Assembly: GCA_020632795.1 (NCBI GenBank)
Contig: JACKEV010000013.1
Span: 62,001-126,000, forward strand
DNA length: 64,000 nt
Reading direction: 5' to 3'
Source: Alphaproteobacteria bacterium
GTDB lineage: Bacteria; Myxococcota_A; UBA796; CAJQPC01
Both the position numbers and the translations under genes were made by a program. The notes beneath the pieces were generated by a model, which made no database searches, was not told the origin of the DNA, and was given only the letters and a program-made list of their open reading frames with translations. Shown in pieces: positions 25,897 through 34,782 of this stretch; position 1 is the first letter of the stretch; every line of letters starts with the position of its first letter.

Positions 25897-28800
25897 ATGA
25901 CCCCCCTCCTGCTCCTGCTCTCCGCCCCGCCGGCCCTGGCCTGGCCCGCGGCGTCCGAGTGGGTCCCGCTGACCCGCAACGGCGCCCCCATCGAGGACAG
26001 CCCCGGTGACGTACAGACCAGCTTCGCAGCGGATTATCTGGATCTGGTCGGCAGCGCGGTCAGCCCGGTGGGCTTCTGGTACGCCGACGCCGACACCCTC
26101 TACCTGCGCCTGCGCATCAGCGAGAGCCCCTGGGCCGCCCAGGCCGGCAACATCCTGCTCCCGGGCTCGTGGACCTTCGCCTTCGACACCGACGGCGACC
26201 TCGACACCATCGACCTGGCGGTCTCGTTCTCCGGCTCGGCGCTGGGCGACAACACGGTGCTGTTCTACCGGAACAACAACGGCAACAGTGGCGCAGGGGC
26301 GGACCTGAGCCAGGTGTACGTGTACTCCTCGGACCCCCTGAGCGACGGCGCGGCCCGCACCGCCGAGGCCAACACCACCTTCGACGGCGAGGTGGACTGG
26401 ACCATCGACCTGGCCATCGACCGCGCCGACCTCGAGTTCGAGCTGGAGCTGGGGGAGCTGACGGCGTTCCGGCTCGCCCCGATGACCGCCGACAGCCGCC
26501 AGTCCATCGTGCACGACGCCGATCTGGTCGCCGGCCTGGACATGAGCGACCTGCCCGGCGCCTGGTCCGACGTGCTGGTGCTCGACGCCGACGGCGACGG
26601 GCTGACCGAGGCCCAGGAGGCCTTGCTCGGCACCGACCCCGACGACGCCGACACCGACGACGACGGCCTCGACGACGGCCGCGAGGACCTCATCTCCACC
26701 GACCCCCTGGCCTGCGACTCCGACGGCGACTGGCTCCCCGACGGCCTGGAGCGCGGGGTGGACGAGCCCGGCGTCGACACCGACCTGGACGCCGGCTGCT
26801 TCCTGCCCGACCTGGACCCCTCCACCAAGACCAACGCCAACGTCGCGGACACCGACGGGGGCGGGATCGACGACGGCGACGAGGACTGGAGCAGCGACGG
26901 GCAGGTCGACTACTGGGAGATCGACCCCGAGGTGGGCGAGGACGACGTCGACACCGACCTCGACACCATCCCCGACGCCATCGAGGAGAAGTGCGACCGC
27001 GACGGCAACGTCGCCGACGACGGCAGCGGGGGCGGGGACTCCGACCGCGACACGCTGCCCGACGCCTTCGAGTGGTCCATCCCCGGCCTGCGGGACGCCG
27101 ACGGCGACGGCGAACCCAACTTCTGCGACCGCGACAGCGACGGCGACGGCATCTACGACTCCGAGGAGGGCGCCGAGGACCACGACGGCGACGGCATCCC
27201 CGACGCCATCGACACCGACTCCGACGACAACGGCATCTCCGACCGCGAGGAGGGCCCCGACGCCGACAACGACAGCGACGGCATCCCCGACTACCAGGAC
27301 ACCGACGACGAGGACGGCCCCACCGGCGACGCCGACGGCGACGGCCTGACCAACGCCGAGGAGGACGCCTGCGGCTCCGACCCGCTGGACCCGGACACCG
27401 ACGGCGACGGCGTCGGCGACATGGAGGAGGGCCCCTGCAACGAGGACGACGACTGCGACGGCGTGCCCAACGTCTTCGACGCCGTCGACGACGACCTCTG
27501 CGACCGCCCCGAGCAGCAGGACGACGACCCGCCGCTGCAGGGCGACACCTTCACCGGCGGCAACTTCACCGGCGGCGCCTGCAACGTGAACCCCGCGGCC
27601 CCCGCGCTGTGGCCGGCCCTGCTCTCGCTCATCGCCCTGGCGCGGCGGCGCAAGGGCCTGCTGGCGCTGCTGGCGGCCGGCGTGTCCGCGCCCGCCCAGG
27701 CCCAGGACGCCGGCCAGGCCATCAACGCCCAGCGCTTCCGCCCGGTCACCGACGGCCAGCGCTTCTTCACCCTGGACGACACCACCGTGGGCCCCGCGTT
27801 CACCGCTGGCGGCTCGCTGATGATGAACTACGCCCACGACCCGTTCATCTACCGCTACACCGACGGGCGCGAGGACTTCCCCATCCTGTCCAACGTGGCC
27901 ACCGCCGATCTGGTGGGCTGGGTGAACCTGCCCCGGGTGCGGGTGGGCGTGGACCTGCCCCTGCACCTGGCCTCCACCGGCTACGCGGTGGACGGCTTCC
28001 GCCTGGTGGGCGACGCGCGGGTCATGGGGGTGGGCGAGATCATCGAGCGCCAGGGCGAGGGCCTGGGGGTCGCGGCGCGGGCCTTCTGGGACGTGCCCAC
28101 CGGCAACGAGGCCGCCTGGCTGGGCGAGGCCCACACCGTCGTGGGCGCGGGCGCGGTCGGCTCCTACCAGTGGCGCGGGCTGCTGGCGGTGGCCGACCTG
28201 GGCCTGCGCAGCGGCACGGGCCAGGTCTTCCCCGACGAGCTGACCCTCGGCCCCCGGCTGGACTGGGGCATGGGCGCCAACTACGCCATCACCGACGCCA
28301 TCGACGCCTCCCTGGAGCTGGACGGCGAGCTGATCCTGGGCGGCGGGACCATCGGCTCCCGGCCCGCCGAGGCCCTCGCGGGCGTGCGGCTGCGCCCCTA
28401 CCAGGACCTCATCGTGCACGCCGGGGTGGGCGGCGGCATCTCCCGCGGGGTGGGCGCGCCCGACGTGCGCGCGGTGCTCGGCGTGAGCTGGAACCCCCGC
28501 GAGGACGGCGGCTCGGCCCTCTACACCGCGGCCCCGGTCAGCACCGCCCCCGACCGCGACGGCGACGGGGTCTCCGACGAGAACGACCTCTGCCCCGACC
28601 AGCCCGAGGACCTCAACGGCGTGGACGACCAGGACGGCTGCCCCGAGGGCAACCTCACCCCCACCCGGGTGCTGGTGCTGGACGCAGCCGGCGACCAGAT
28701 CTCCCCCTCCCGGCTGGAGTTCGTCTCCGGCCCGGACACCGGCAGCTACACCCTGGGCGACGGCGAGCTGGTGCGCTCCCTGGAGCCCGGGGCCTACAAG

Positions 28801-29520
28801 GTCTCGGTCAGCGCCGACGGCTACACCGGCGAGACCTTCCAGCTCGAGGTGCCCCAGGCCCGCATCCACGAGCACAGCGTGCGGCTGGACAAGCTGGTCG
28901 CCCCGGGCTCGCTGCGGGTGATGGTGCGCGACACCGACGGCCGTCCCCTGACCGCCACCCTGCGCCTGCTGGGCGAGGACGGCCAGCGCATCCCCGGCTC
29001 CGACGACGGCCTCACCGAGCTGTCCCTGCCCCCCGGCGCGTACTCGATCCTGATCAGCGCCCCCGACCACCGCTCCCTGGAGAAGGCCGTGGAGCTGGAG
29101 GAGGGCGGCAGCGCCAGCGTCGACGTGGTCCTGGAAGGGGCCCGGGTGAAGATCGAGGGCGACCGGGTCGTCATCCTCGACAAGGTCTTCTTCGAGCTGG
29201 ACAGCGACGTCATCAAGAAGGAGTCGTTCTCCCTGCTCGACGAGGTCGTCGAGACCCTGATGAACCACCCGGAGCTGGTCCTGGTGGAGGTCCAGGGCCA
29301 CACCGACGATCAGGGCCGGGACGCGTACAACGACGGCCTCTCCCAGCGCCGCGCCGAGGCGGTCCGACGCTACCTCGTGCAGTCCGGGATCGATCCCGCC
29401 CGCCTCCAGGCGAAGGGGTACGGCGAACGCGCCCCGCTGATGCCTGGCACCTCCGAAGACGCCCGCGCGGCCAACCGTCGCGTGGAGTTCCACATCCTAT
29501 CCCGGGAGAATGAGCGCTAG
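25897..29520 (+). CDS. TSP3-repeat / MYXO-CTERM-like / OmpA-family fusion protein
   Basis: This 1207-residue protein starts with a signal peptide (MTPLLLLLSAPPALAW). Residues about 20-220 form a beta-rich domain, and about 225-545 are Asp-rich thrombospondin-type-3 calcium repeats (DADGDGLT, DTDDDGLDDG and others). At about 556-586 comes FTGGACNVNP, a hydrophobic helix and RRRK, the layout of a MYXO-CTERM sorting tail (Cys562, Arg583-Lys586). It is immediately followed by a second signal-like segment (GLLALLAAGVSAPAQAQ) and an outer-membrane barrel-like domain to about 875. Further TSP3 repeats, two PEGA/carboxypeptidase-regulatory-like domains, and a C-terminal OmpA peptidoglycan-binding domain (VEVQGHTDDQGRDAYNDGLS) follow. 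No stop or Met separates the halves. It likely bridges outer membrane and cell wall. Confidence 0.88.
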   Translation: MTPLLLLLSAPPALAWPAASEWVPLTRNGAPIEDSPGDVQTSFAADYLDLVGSAVSPVGFWYADADTLYLRLRISESPWAAQAGNILLPGSWTFAFDTDGDLDTIDLAVSFSGSALGDNTVLFYRNNNGNSGAGADLSQVYVYSSDPLSDGAARTAEANTTFDGEVDWTIDLAIDRADLEFELELGELTAFRLAPMTADSRQSIVHDADLVAGLDMSDLPGAWSDVLVLDADGDGLTEAQEALLGTDPDDADTDDDGLDDGREDLISTDPLACDSDGDWLPDGLERGVDEPGVDTDLDAGCFLPDLDPSTKTNANVADTDGGGIDDGDEDWSSDGQVDYWEIDPEVGEDDVDTDLDTIPDAIEEKCDRDGNVADDGSGGGDSDRDTLPDAFEWSIPGLRDADGDGEPNFCDRDSDGDGIYDSEEGAEDHDGDGIPDAIDTDSDDNGISDREEGPDADNDSDGIPDYQDTDDEDGPTGDADGDGLTNAEEDACGSDPLDPDTDGDGVGDMEEGPCNEDDDCDGVPNVFDAVDDDLCDRPEQQDDDPPLQGDTFTGGNFTGGACNVNPAAPALWPALLSLIALARRRKGLLALLAAGVSAPAQAQDAGQAINAQRFRPVTDGQRFFTLDDTTVGPAFTAGGSLMMNYAHDPFIYRYTDGREDFPILSNVATADLVGWVNLPRVRVGVDLPLHLASTGYAVDGFRLVGDARVMGVGEIIERQGEGLGVAARAFWDVPTGNEAAWLGEAHTVVGAGAVGSYQWRGLLAVADLGLRSGTGQVFPDELTLGPRLDWGMGANYAITDAIDASLELDGELILGGGTIGSRPAEALAGVRLRPYQDLIVHAGVGGGISRGVGAPDVRAVLGVSWNPREDGGSALYTAAPVSTAPDRDGDGVSDENDLCPDQPEDLNGVDDQDGCPEGNLTPTRVLVLDAAGDQISPSRLEFVSGPDTGSYTLGDGELVRSLEPGAYKVSVSADGYTGETFQLEVPQARIHEHSVRLDKLVAPGSLRVMVRDTDGRPLTATLRLLGEDGQRIPGSDDGLTELSLPPGAYSILISAPDHRSLEKAVELEEGGSASVDVVLEGARVKIEGDRVVILDKVFFELDSDVIKKESFSLLDEVVETLMNHPELVLVEVQGHTDDQGRDAYNDGLSQRRAEAVRRYLVQSGIDPARLQAKGYGERAPLMPGTSEDARAANRRVEFHILSRENER

Positions 29521-29588
29521 CCCTCTGCGCCGGTTGGCCACGACATCCGGCTACGGTAGGGTTAGGGTCCAGCAGGTTCCACTCCAGC

Positions 29589-30563
29589 ATGTCCAACGGC
29601 GAGAACACCCCCCCGGGTCCGGACTCGGGGTCGAGCTTCGACGATCTCCCTGAGGTCACGATGAAGCTGTCGCTCCGCCGAGGTCGGCGGGTCCGCCGGG
29701 TGGCGATCCCCACCCTGCGCGTGGTGGCCGGCCGGGACATGCTGAGGTTCGCGACCTTGAACGGCGGCCAGCGGCTGGTCATCGGCCGGGAGGAGACCTG
29801 CGGGCTGGTGCTCACCGACGCCTCGGTCAGCCGGAACCACGCGGCGGTCACCTGCGACGAGCAGGGCGAGGTCACCGTCCAGGATCTCGGGTCCACCAAC
29901 GGCACAGCGGTCAACGGGCGTCCGGTGAGCCGGGCCCTGCTGCGGCCGGGCGACCACCTGGAGATCGGCGCGGTCTCCCTGAGGCTGGACCTGCTGAGCC
30001 TGGACGAATTGGAGCACCTGGGGCGCGTGCTGGAGCGGCTCCAGGCCGCGAACACCGATCCGCTCACCGGCCTGCTGACGCGGGCGTTCACCCAGGGTCA
30101 GCTCCCCGCGCTGGTGGACCGCTGCGCGGACGCCCAGCTCCCCATCTCTGTCATCTTCTGTGACATCGACCGCTTCAAGAGCATCAACGACACCTACGGC
30201 CACGCCGTGGGCGACGAGGTGCTGACCGCCATCGCGCGGCTGCTGCTGCTGGGCGTGCGGGACACCGACGCCTGCGTGCGCTACGGCGGCGAGGAGATCC
30301 TGGTCTTCCTGCCGGGCTCGGACGTGGACAACGCGGTGGACGTCGCCGAGCGCCTGCGCCGCAGCATCGCCGCCCACGACTGGAACCGCACCGGCGTCGG
30401 CCTGCGGGTCACCGCGTCCTTCGGGGTGGCCCAGCGGCGCGACGACGAGGACCTCGATCAGTGGCTCAAGCGGGCCGACGACGCGATGTACACGGCGAAG
30501 CGAACGGGGCGCAGCAAGGTCTGCCGCGCCCCGCTGCCGGAGACGATCACGCCCCCGGAGTAA
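29589..30563 (+). CDS. Diguanylate cyclase with N-terminal FHA domain
   Basis: This 324-residue cytoplasmic protein has an FHA domain at residues about 48-138 (VIGREETCGLVLTDASVSRN, then HAAVTC and DLGSTNGTAVNG), which binds phosphothreonine. A short helix leads to a GGDEF domain from about 157 (NTDPLTGLLTR, FCDIDRFKSINDTYGHAVGD). The active site reads RYGGEEI. An inhibitory I-site, RDTD, lies exactly five residues before GGEE, so product feedback is expected. The enzyme makes cyclic di-GMP from two GTP; the FHA domain suggests activation by a Ser/Thr kinase. It follows the OmpA fusion by 68 bp and converges on the VOC gene with no spacing. Confidence 0.94.
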   Translation: MSNGENTPPGPDSGSSFDDLPEVTMKLSLRRGRRVRRVAIPTLRVVAGRDMLRFATLNGGQRLVIGREETCGLVLTDASVSRNHAAVTCDEQGEVTVQDLGSTNGTAVNGRPVSRALLRPGDHLEIGAVSLRLDLLSLDELEHLGRVLERLQAANTDPLTGLLTRAFTQGQLPALVDRCADAQLPISVIFCDIDRFKSINDTYGHAVGDEVLTAIARLLLLGVRDTDACVRYGGEEILVFLPGSDVDNAVDVAERLRRSIAAHDWNRTGVGLRVTASFGVAQRRDDEDLDQWLKRADDAMYTAKRTGRSKVCRAPLPETITPPE

Positions 30564-30564
30564 C

Positions 30565-31326
30565 TCAGCCCTGGGCGCTCGCGTCCGTCCACAGGGCGAA
30601 GGTCGCGCCGGTCGGGTCGGCCAGCACCGCGAAGCGGCCCATGCCGGGCATGTCGGTGGGCGCGTGGTAGCGGGTCGCCCCAAGCTCGGCGGCCTTGGCG
30701 TACACCGCGTCGACGTCGGGCACGGCGACGTAGTTCAGCCAGTGGGCCGGGGCCTGGGCGCCCTCGGGCAGGGGCATGGCGCTGGCCACCATGCGCTCGC
30801 CTTCCTTGAAGACGACGCCCTGGGGCATCGGCTCGGCGTCCCAGCCGAACACCGCGTTGTAGAACTCGGCGGCGGCCTTCACGTCCTTGGTCATGACCTG
30901 GGACCAGCAGAAGGTGTGGTCCGGCGGCCGGGGCACAGCGGGCATGTCCTCCGCGCCCTTGAAGGGGCTGAACACGCCGCCCTGAGGGTCGCTGATGATG
31001 GCGGTGCGGCCGATGCCGGGGATGTCGAAGGGCGCCATGAGGATCTTCCCGCGGGCCTTCTCCGCGCGCTTGCAGGCGGCGTCGACGTCGTCGCAGTTGA
31101 TGTAGAGCGCCCAGTGGTTGGGCGCGCCCATCTTCGCCATGTCCTCGCCCAGCTCCATCAGGCCGCCGACCACGTCATCGGTGCCGCTGACGTTGATCAT
31201 GGTGTAGCCGGGCATCTGCTCGGAGTCCTTCGCGGTCCAGGGGAGCAGCTCGGTGTAGAACGCGCGGGCGGTGGTCGGGTCGTTGGTGAGCAGCTCGTAC
31301 CAGACGAAGGTCTTCGTGTCGCTCAT
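30565..31326 (-). CDS. VOC (glyoxalase/bleomycin-resistance fold) protein with two domains
   Basis: This 253-residue protein holds two vicinal-oxygen-chelate domains: residues about 5-120 (FVWYELLTNDPTTARAFYTE, MAPFDIPGIGRTAIISDPQG) and about 130-253 (FCWSQVMTKDVKAAAEFYNA, MPGMGRFAVLADPTGATFAL). The paired MxxxGRxAvxxDPxGA ends match the CFP-30B/27-like VOC family. These are metal-dependent or binding proteins with varied roles, and no substrate is visible. A pair of palindromes about 145-180 bp upstream of its start looks like a TetR-type operator, so it may be an inducible gene. It ends one base after the diguanylate cyclase on the opposite strand. Confidence 0.88.
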   Translation of the reverse strand: MSDTKTFVWYELLTNDPTTARAFYTELLPWTAKDSEQMPGYTMINVSGTDDVVGGLMELGEDMAKMGAPNHWALYINCDDVDAACKRAEKARGKILMAPFDIPGIGRTAIISDPQGGVFSPFKGAEDMPAVPRPPDHTFCWSQVMTKDVKAAAEFYNAVFGWDAEPMPQGVVFKEGERMVASAMPLPEGAQAPAHWLNYVAVPDVDAVYAKAAELGATRYHAPTDMPGMGRFAVLADPTGATFALWTDASAQG

Positions 31327-31375
31327 GAGGGTCTCCGTGTCGGTGGCGCTGGCGCCGGGTTGCTGGGAACGGCGG

Positions 31376-31432
31376 ACGGACGCCTCCCGAAGATCTCGGT
31401 GAGGAGGGGAAGATCGGAGAGGCGGCGTCCGT
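31376..31432 (-). other. Imperfect long hairpin upstream of the VOC gene
   Basis: ACGGACGCC (31376-31384) pairs with GGCGTCCGT (31424-31432), and parts of the enclosed sequence (GAAGATCT against GGAAGATCGG) pair imperfectly. It lies between the 3' end of the GH3 gene and the start of the VOC gene, both read leftward. It could end the GH3 transcript or be a structured 5' leader of the VOC mRNA. No U-tract follows. Confidence 0.35.
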
Positions 31433-31470
31433 GATCCCCTTCTTACCTGAATCTCGGCGCCGCGCTCGCT

Positions 31471-31504
31471 GACCGTACGTTCGGTCGTCTGAACGTACGT
31501 TCAG
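31471..31504. promoter_or_regulatory. Paired palindromes, probable TetR-family operator
   Basis: CTGAACGTACGTTCAG (31489-31504) is a perfect 16-bp palindrome. The neighbouring 16 bp at 31471-31486 (GACCG TACGTT CGGTC) is an imperfect copy with the same CGTACGTTC core. Their centres are 18 bp apart, almost two helical turns, a layout suited to two TetR dimers on one DNA face. It lies upstream of the VOC gene. No TetR gene is visible in the window, so the regulator would act in trans. Confidence 0.6.
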
Positions 31505-31517
31505 TGGAAAGATCCGG

Positions 31518-32585
31518 TCATCGTAAGATGCCCATATGGTCCTTCAGCGTCAGGATTCGCCGCACGCTGTCGTCGACCCGGGCGGTGAGCGCCGGATCCT
31601 TGCGGACCAGCTCCAGGACGACGCCCCGGTAGTCCAGCGCCTTGTCCCAGTCGATCGGCGCGGTGGTCAGCAGGATGTCGTTGCCCGCCAGGAAGGCCTG
31701 CCGCACCAGCTCCTCGGCGTCGCCGTCGGTGGCCTCGGCCAGGGCCCCGATGGCCAGGTCGTCGGTGATGGTGAGCCAGCCCCGGGCGTGGGCCTGGTCC
31801 ACCAGATCCCTGGAGAGGATGGCCGGCACGCCGCCGTAGGAGCTGTACCCGACGTTCGCCAGCATCACCCCCACCATGCGGTCGCCCACGGTCACGAAGG
31901 CGCCGGCCTCGCGGGCGACGTCCTCCCGGCTGCGCTGGGTGACGACGAGGTGGTGGTCGGTGTTGGTGGCCAGCTCGCCGTAGCCCGGCCAGTGCTTGCC
32001 TACGCCGACCACCCCGGCGGCGCTGAGCCCCTCGAGGTAGGCCCGGCCGAGGGCGGCCACCTGCTGGGGCTCGGCGCTGAAGCTGCGGCCCGAGTCGTAC
32101 ATCATGCCGGCGCCGGCCACGTCGAGCACGGGGGCCAGGGCGCAGTTCAGGCCCAGCCGCTTCATGCCCAGGCCCACCCGCTCGCCCCACAGGCGCGCGG
32201 CGTCGGGGCCGGCCTCGCCCAGCTCCCGGTTGGAGGGCACCGCCTCCAGGCCGGGCAGGAAGCCCAGCTTGTTCAGCGCGCCGCCCTCGACGTCCGCCGC
32301 GACCAGCAGCGGGATCCGGGCCCGGCTGGAGAGATCCGCGACCCGGGCGGTGACCTTGTCTTCGGACTTGAGCAGGTTGCCCACGAAGATCACCGAGCCC
32401 ACGGTGACCGGATCGGTCTTGCTGATGGGCGGGTAGCTCATCATCATCTGGGAGACCTTGTCCTCCAGGCTCATGGAGGCGAGCAGGGCCTCGACCCGGG
32501 GCGAGCCCTTGGCGGGCTCCTGGGCCAGGGCGAGCAGGCTGACGCCCAGCGCGAGGCCGGCGGGGAGCAGTTGGCGGCGAATCAT
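31518..32585 (-). CDS. Secreted glycoside hydrolase family 3, NagZ-like beta-N-acetylhexosaminidase
   Basis: This 355-residue protein has a signal peptide (MIRRQLLPAGLALGVSLLAL with a cleavage region LAQ). A single GH3 TIM barrel follows, of NagZ length. The loop GKHWPGYGELATNTDHH corresponds to the NagZ KHFPGHG...DSH loop that carries the catalytic His, and ITDDLAIGALAE holds the Asp nucleophile. VAADVEGGALNKLG is the substrate-binding strand. NagZ removes GlcNAc from peptidoglycan fragments. The E. coli enzyme is cytoplasmic; this one is predicted to be exported, so it may act on periplasmic or external wall fragments. Several loop positions differ from the usual (Trp for Phe, Tyr for His), so specificity could have shifted. 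Confidence 0.85.
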   Translation of the reverse strand: MIRRQLLPAGLALGVSLLALAQEPAKGSPRVEALLASMSLEDKVSQMMMSYPPISKTDPVTVGSVIFVGNLLKSEDKVTARVADLSSRARIPLLVAADVEGGALNKLGFLPGLEAVPSNRELGEAGPDAARLWGERVGLGMKRLGLNCALAPVLDVAGAGMMYDSGRSFSAEPQQVAALGRAYLEGLSAAGVVGVGKHWPGYGELATNTDHHLVVTQRSREDVAREAGAFVTVGDRMVGVMLANVGYSSYGGVPAILSRDLVDQAHARGWLTITDDLAIGALAEATDGDAEELVRQAFLAGNDILLTTAPIDWDKALDYRGVVLELVRKDPALTARVDDSVRRILTLKDHMGILR

Positions 32586-32753
32586 CAGGGTGCCTCGGGA
32601 CTCCGTCGGGGGTCCACCGATCGGACCCTCAAGGCCCGCTCCTAATGCCCCGGGCCGGTCGCCCGCAACCGACGCAGGCGATAGGATCGACCCCTTCGTC
32701 AGCGGAGCGCGCCCATCCAACCGCCGGACACCCGAGCCCGTCACCTGAGCGCG

Positions 32754-34724
32754 ATGGTGGGCATCTCGCTGGTGGTCGCGTTCTTCATCCTGGCGGGCCT
32801 GGTCACCACCCTGCTGCGCTACCAGGACCGGGAGTCCGAGGCCCGGGAGGACGCCCTGCGGGCCGCCGTGCGCGAGGCCACCGCCTGGGACACCCGCGTC
32901 GAGGAGCTGGGCGGCCAGTGGCTGGAGCAGCTCAAGAGCGAGCCCGACCCCGCCGAGATCGCCGCCTGGGAGCTGCGCAACCGGGAGCGCAGCGCCTGGT
33001 TTGACGGGTACTACCTGTGGGAGCGCGACGAGATCGACGGGGTGGACGGGGCGGCCCCGCGCATGCTCTACCCCCTGCCGGCCCTGGTCGAGGACCTGCC
33101 CACCATCAACCGCAGCCCCTGCATGGCGGAGGCCCACGCGGTGGACCCCGAGGCCGGCGTCGACGCGGTGGTCGAAGCGGTGCTGCGCTGCCGCCAGGAC
33201 GAGAGCCCGGCGGTGGCCCTGTTCGCCTCGGTCCAGGCCGGGGACCTCCTGCTCTTCGAGGGCCGCCCCGAGGACGCGCTGGACGCGATCGCCGAGCCGG
33301 TGGTGCCCCCCCGCCTCGCCGACGCCGCCCGCCTGGGCTACGCCCCCCTGCGCGTGGCGCTGCGCGCGGTGCTCAGCGCCGACGCCCTCGCGGCCACCGG
33401 CCGCCCCGACCTCGCCGCCCGCCGCCTGCGCGCCCTGGGCGAGGACATCGCCATGCAGGACGGCCCGGTGCTCCAGGAGACCTTCAAGGTGCTGCGCTGG
33501 ACGGTGCTGCCCCGCCTCAAGGACCTCGACGCCGACGAGGACGCCCTCGCCCTGGCCGAGGCGGTGCGCCGCGCCGAGCGCCGCCTGGCCGGGTGGCAGG
33601 AGGTGCGCGACCGGCTCAGCGTCAACGCCGCGCCCGCCGAGGGCCTCCAGCTCGTGCACGACCAGTACAGCGACCAACCCTACCTGCTCATCTTCGGGCG
33701 GCTGGACGCCACGGGCCTGTGGGGCGCGGTCCAGCTCGACCAGCCCGCGCTGCTCGACGAGCTGGTGGAGCGCTCCGACGAGCTGGGGGACAGCCTGCGG
33801 GTCACCACCGCCGACGGCGAGGTCGTGGCGGGCGGGGACGACGGCGTCATCGCGGCCAGCGCGTCGTTCCCGCGCATGCTCACGCACCTGCGCCTGGCGG
33901 TGGTCGCCGAGTACTTGGAGGCCGCGCGCACCGCGAACAAGTGGGCCACCCTGCGGGAGGCCTCCGGCGTGGCGGCCATGAGCATCCTGGGCATCTGGGC
34001 GCTGTTCGCCCTCAAGTCCGCCCAGGACAAGGAGCAGGCCCTCATCGACCGGCAGCGCGAGTTCGTCACCCGCGTCACCCACGAGCTGAAGACCCCCCTG
34101 GCCGGCATCCGCGTCATGGCCGAGTCCCTGGAGATCGTCGGCGCCCAGGATCCCTCCACCATCCCCACCTTCTCCGAGCGCATCATCACCGAGACCGACC
34201 GGTTGACCCAGCGCATCGAGGAGATCCTGGCCATCGCGCGGGCCAGCAAGCCCGCCGGGCCCGAGCCCTACGACCTGCGCGCGCTCCTGGAGGACATGGT
34301 CGACGAGTGGGAGCCCCGCATGCACACCGCCGGGGTGGGCCTGGAGTGGGATCTCGCCGAGATCGACGAGGCCGTCGGCGACCAGGCCCTGGTGCGCGAC
34401 GCCCTGGTGTGCCTGCTGGACAACGCCCTGAAGTACCGCCGCAAGGAGCTGATCGCCCCCCGGGTGTGGGTGCGGCTGCGCCAGGAGGGCGACCACGCGG
34501 TGGTCGAGGTCGTCGACAACGGCATCGGCGTGCCCCCCACCAAGCGCAAGGTCATCTTCGAGCGCTTCACCCGCGTGGAGGGCCCGGGGCGCGGCAAGGA
34601 GGGCGGTCACGGCCTGGGCCTGGCCTTCGTGGCCGAGGCCATGGCCAGCCAGCGCGGGCGGGTGGAGTGCCGGGAGGGCATCGACGGCGGCGCGCGCTTC
34701 GTGGTGAGGCTTCCGCTATCCTGA
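32754..34724 (+). CDS. Sensor histidine kinase with large periplasmic, partly TPR-like sensor region
   Basis: This 656-residue protein has a first membrane helix at residues 3-22 (ISLVVAFFILAGLVTTLL), a periplasmic region of about 380 residues, a second helix at about 405-425 (AAMSILGIWALFAL), and a kinase core. The phosphorylated His443 lies in RVTHELKTPLAGIRV. The ATPase has the N box (LVCLLDNALKYR), G1 (VVDNGIGVPPTKRKVIFERF) and G2 (GGHGLGLAFV). The sensor contains helical stretches that read like degenerate TPRs (LLFEGRPEDALDAI, LAATGRPDLAARRLRAL), so it may sense a protein or peptide. The response regulator gene begins 58 bp downstream. The divergent GH3 gene shares the 168-bp upstream region. 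Confidence 0.92.
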   Translation: MVGISLVVAFFILAGLVTTLLRYQDRESEAREDALRAAVREATAWDTRVEELGGQWLEQLKSEPDPAEIAAWELRNRERSAWFDGYYLWERDEIDGVDGAAPRMLYPLPALVEDLPTINRSPCMAEAHAVDPEAGVDAVVEAVLRCRQDESPAVALFASVQAGDLLLFEGRPEDALDAIAEPVVPPRLADAARLGYAPLRVALRAVLSADALAATGRPDLAARRLRALGEDIAMQDGPVLQETFKVLRWTVLPRLKDLDADEDALALAEAVRRAERRLAGWQEVRDRLSVNAAPAEGLQLVHDQYSDQPYLLIFGRLDATGLWGAVQLDQPALLDELVERSDELGDSLRVTTADGEVVAGGDDGVIAASASFPRMLTHLRLAVVAEYLEAARTANKWATLREASGVAAMSILGIWALFALKSAQDKEQALIDRQREFVTRVTHELKTPLAGIRVMAESLEIVGAQDPSTIPTFSERIITETDRLTQRIEEILAIARASKPAGPEPYDLRALLEDMVDEWEPRMHTAGVGLEWDLAEIDEAVGDQALVRDALVCLLDNALKYRRKELIAPRVWVRLRQEGDHAVVEVVDNGIGVPPTKRKVIFERFTRVEGPGRGKEGGHGLGLAFVAEAMASQRGRVECREGIDGGARFVVRLPLS

Positions 34725-34782
34725 TATCTCTTGTTCTTCGGAACCCCCCTCTTTCCCCGTCCCTGGGCCTCGGAGCAACCGG

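Noticed and set aside
25855..29493. Leftward 1212-residue frame over the TSP3-OmpA gene
   Set aside because: Val/Gly-rich antisense shadow without domains.
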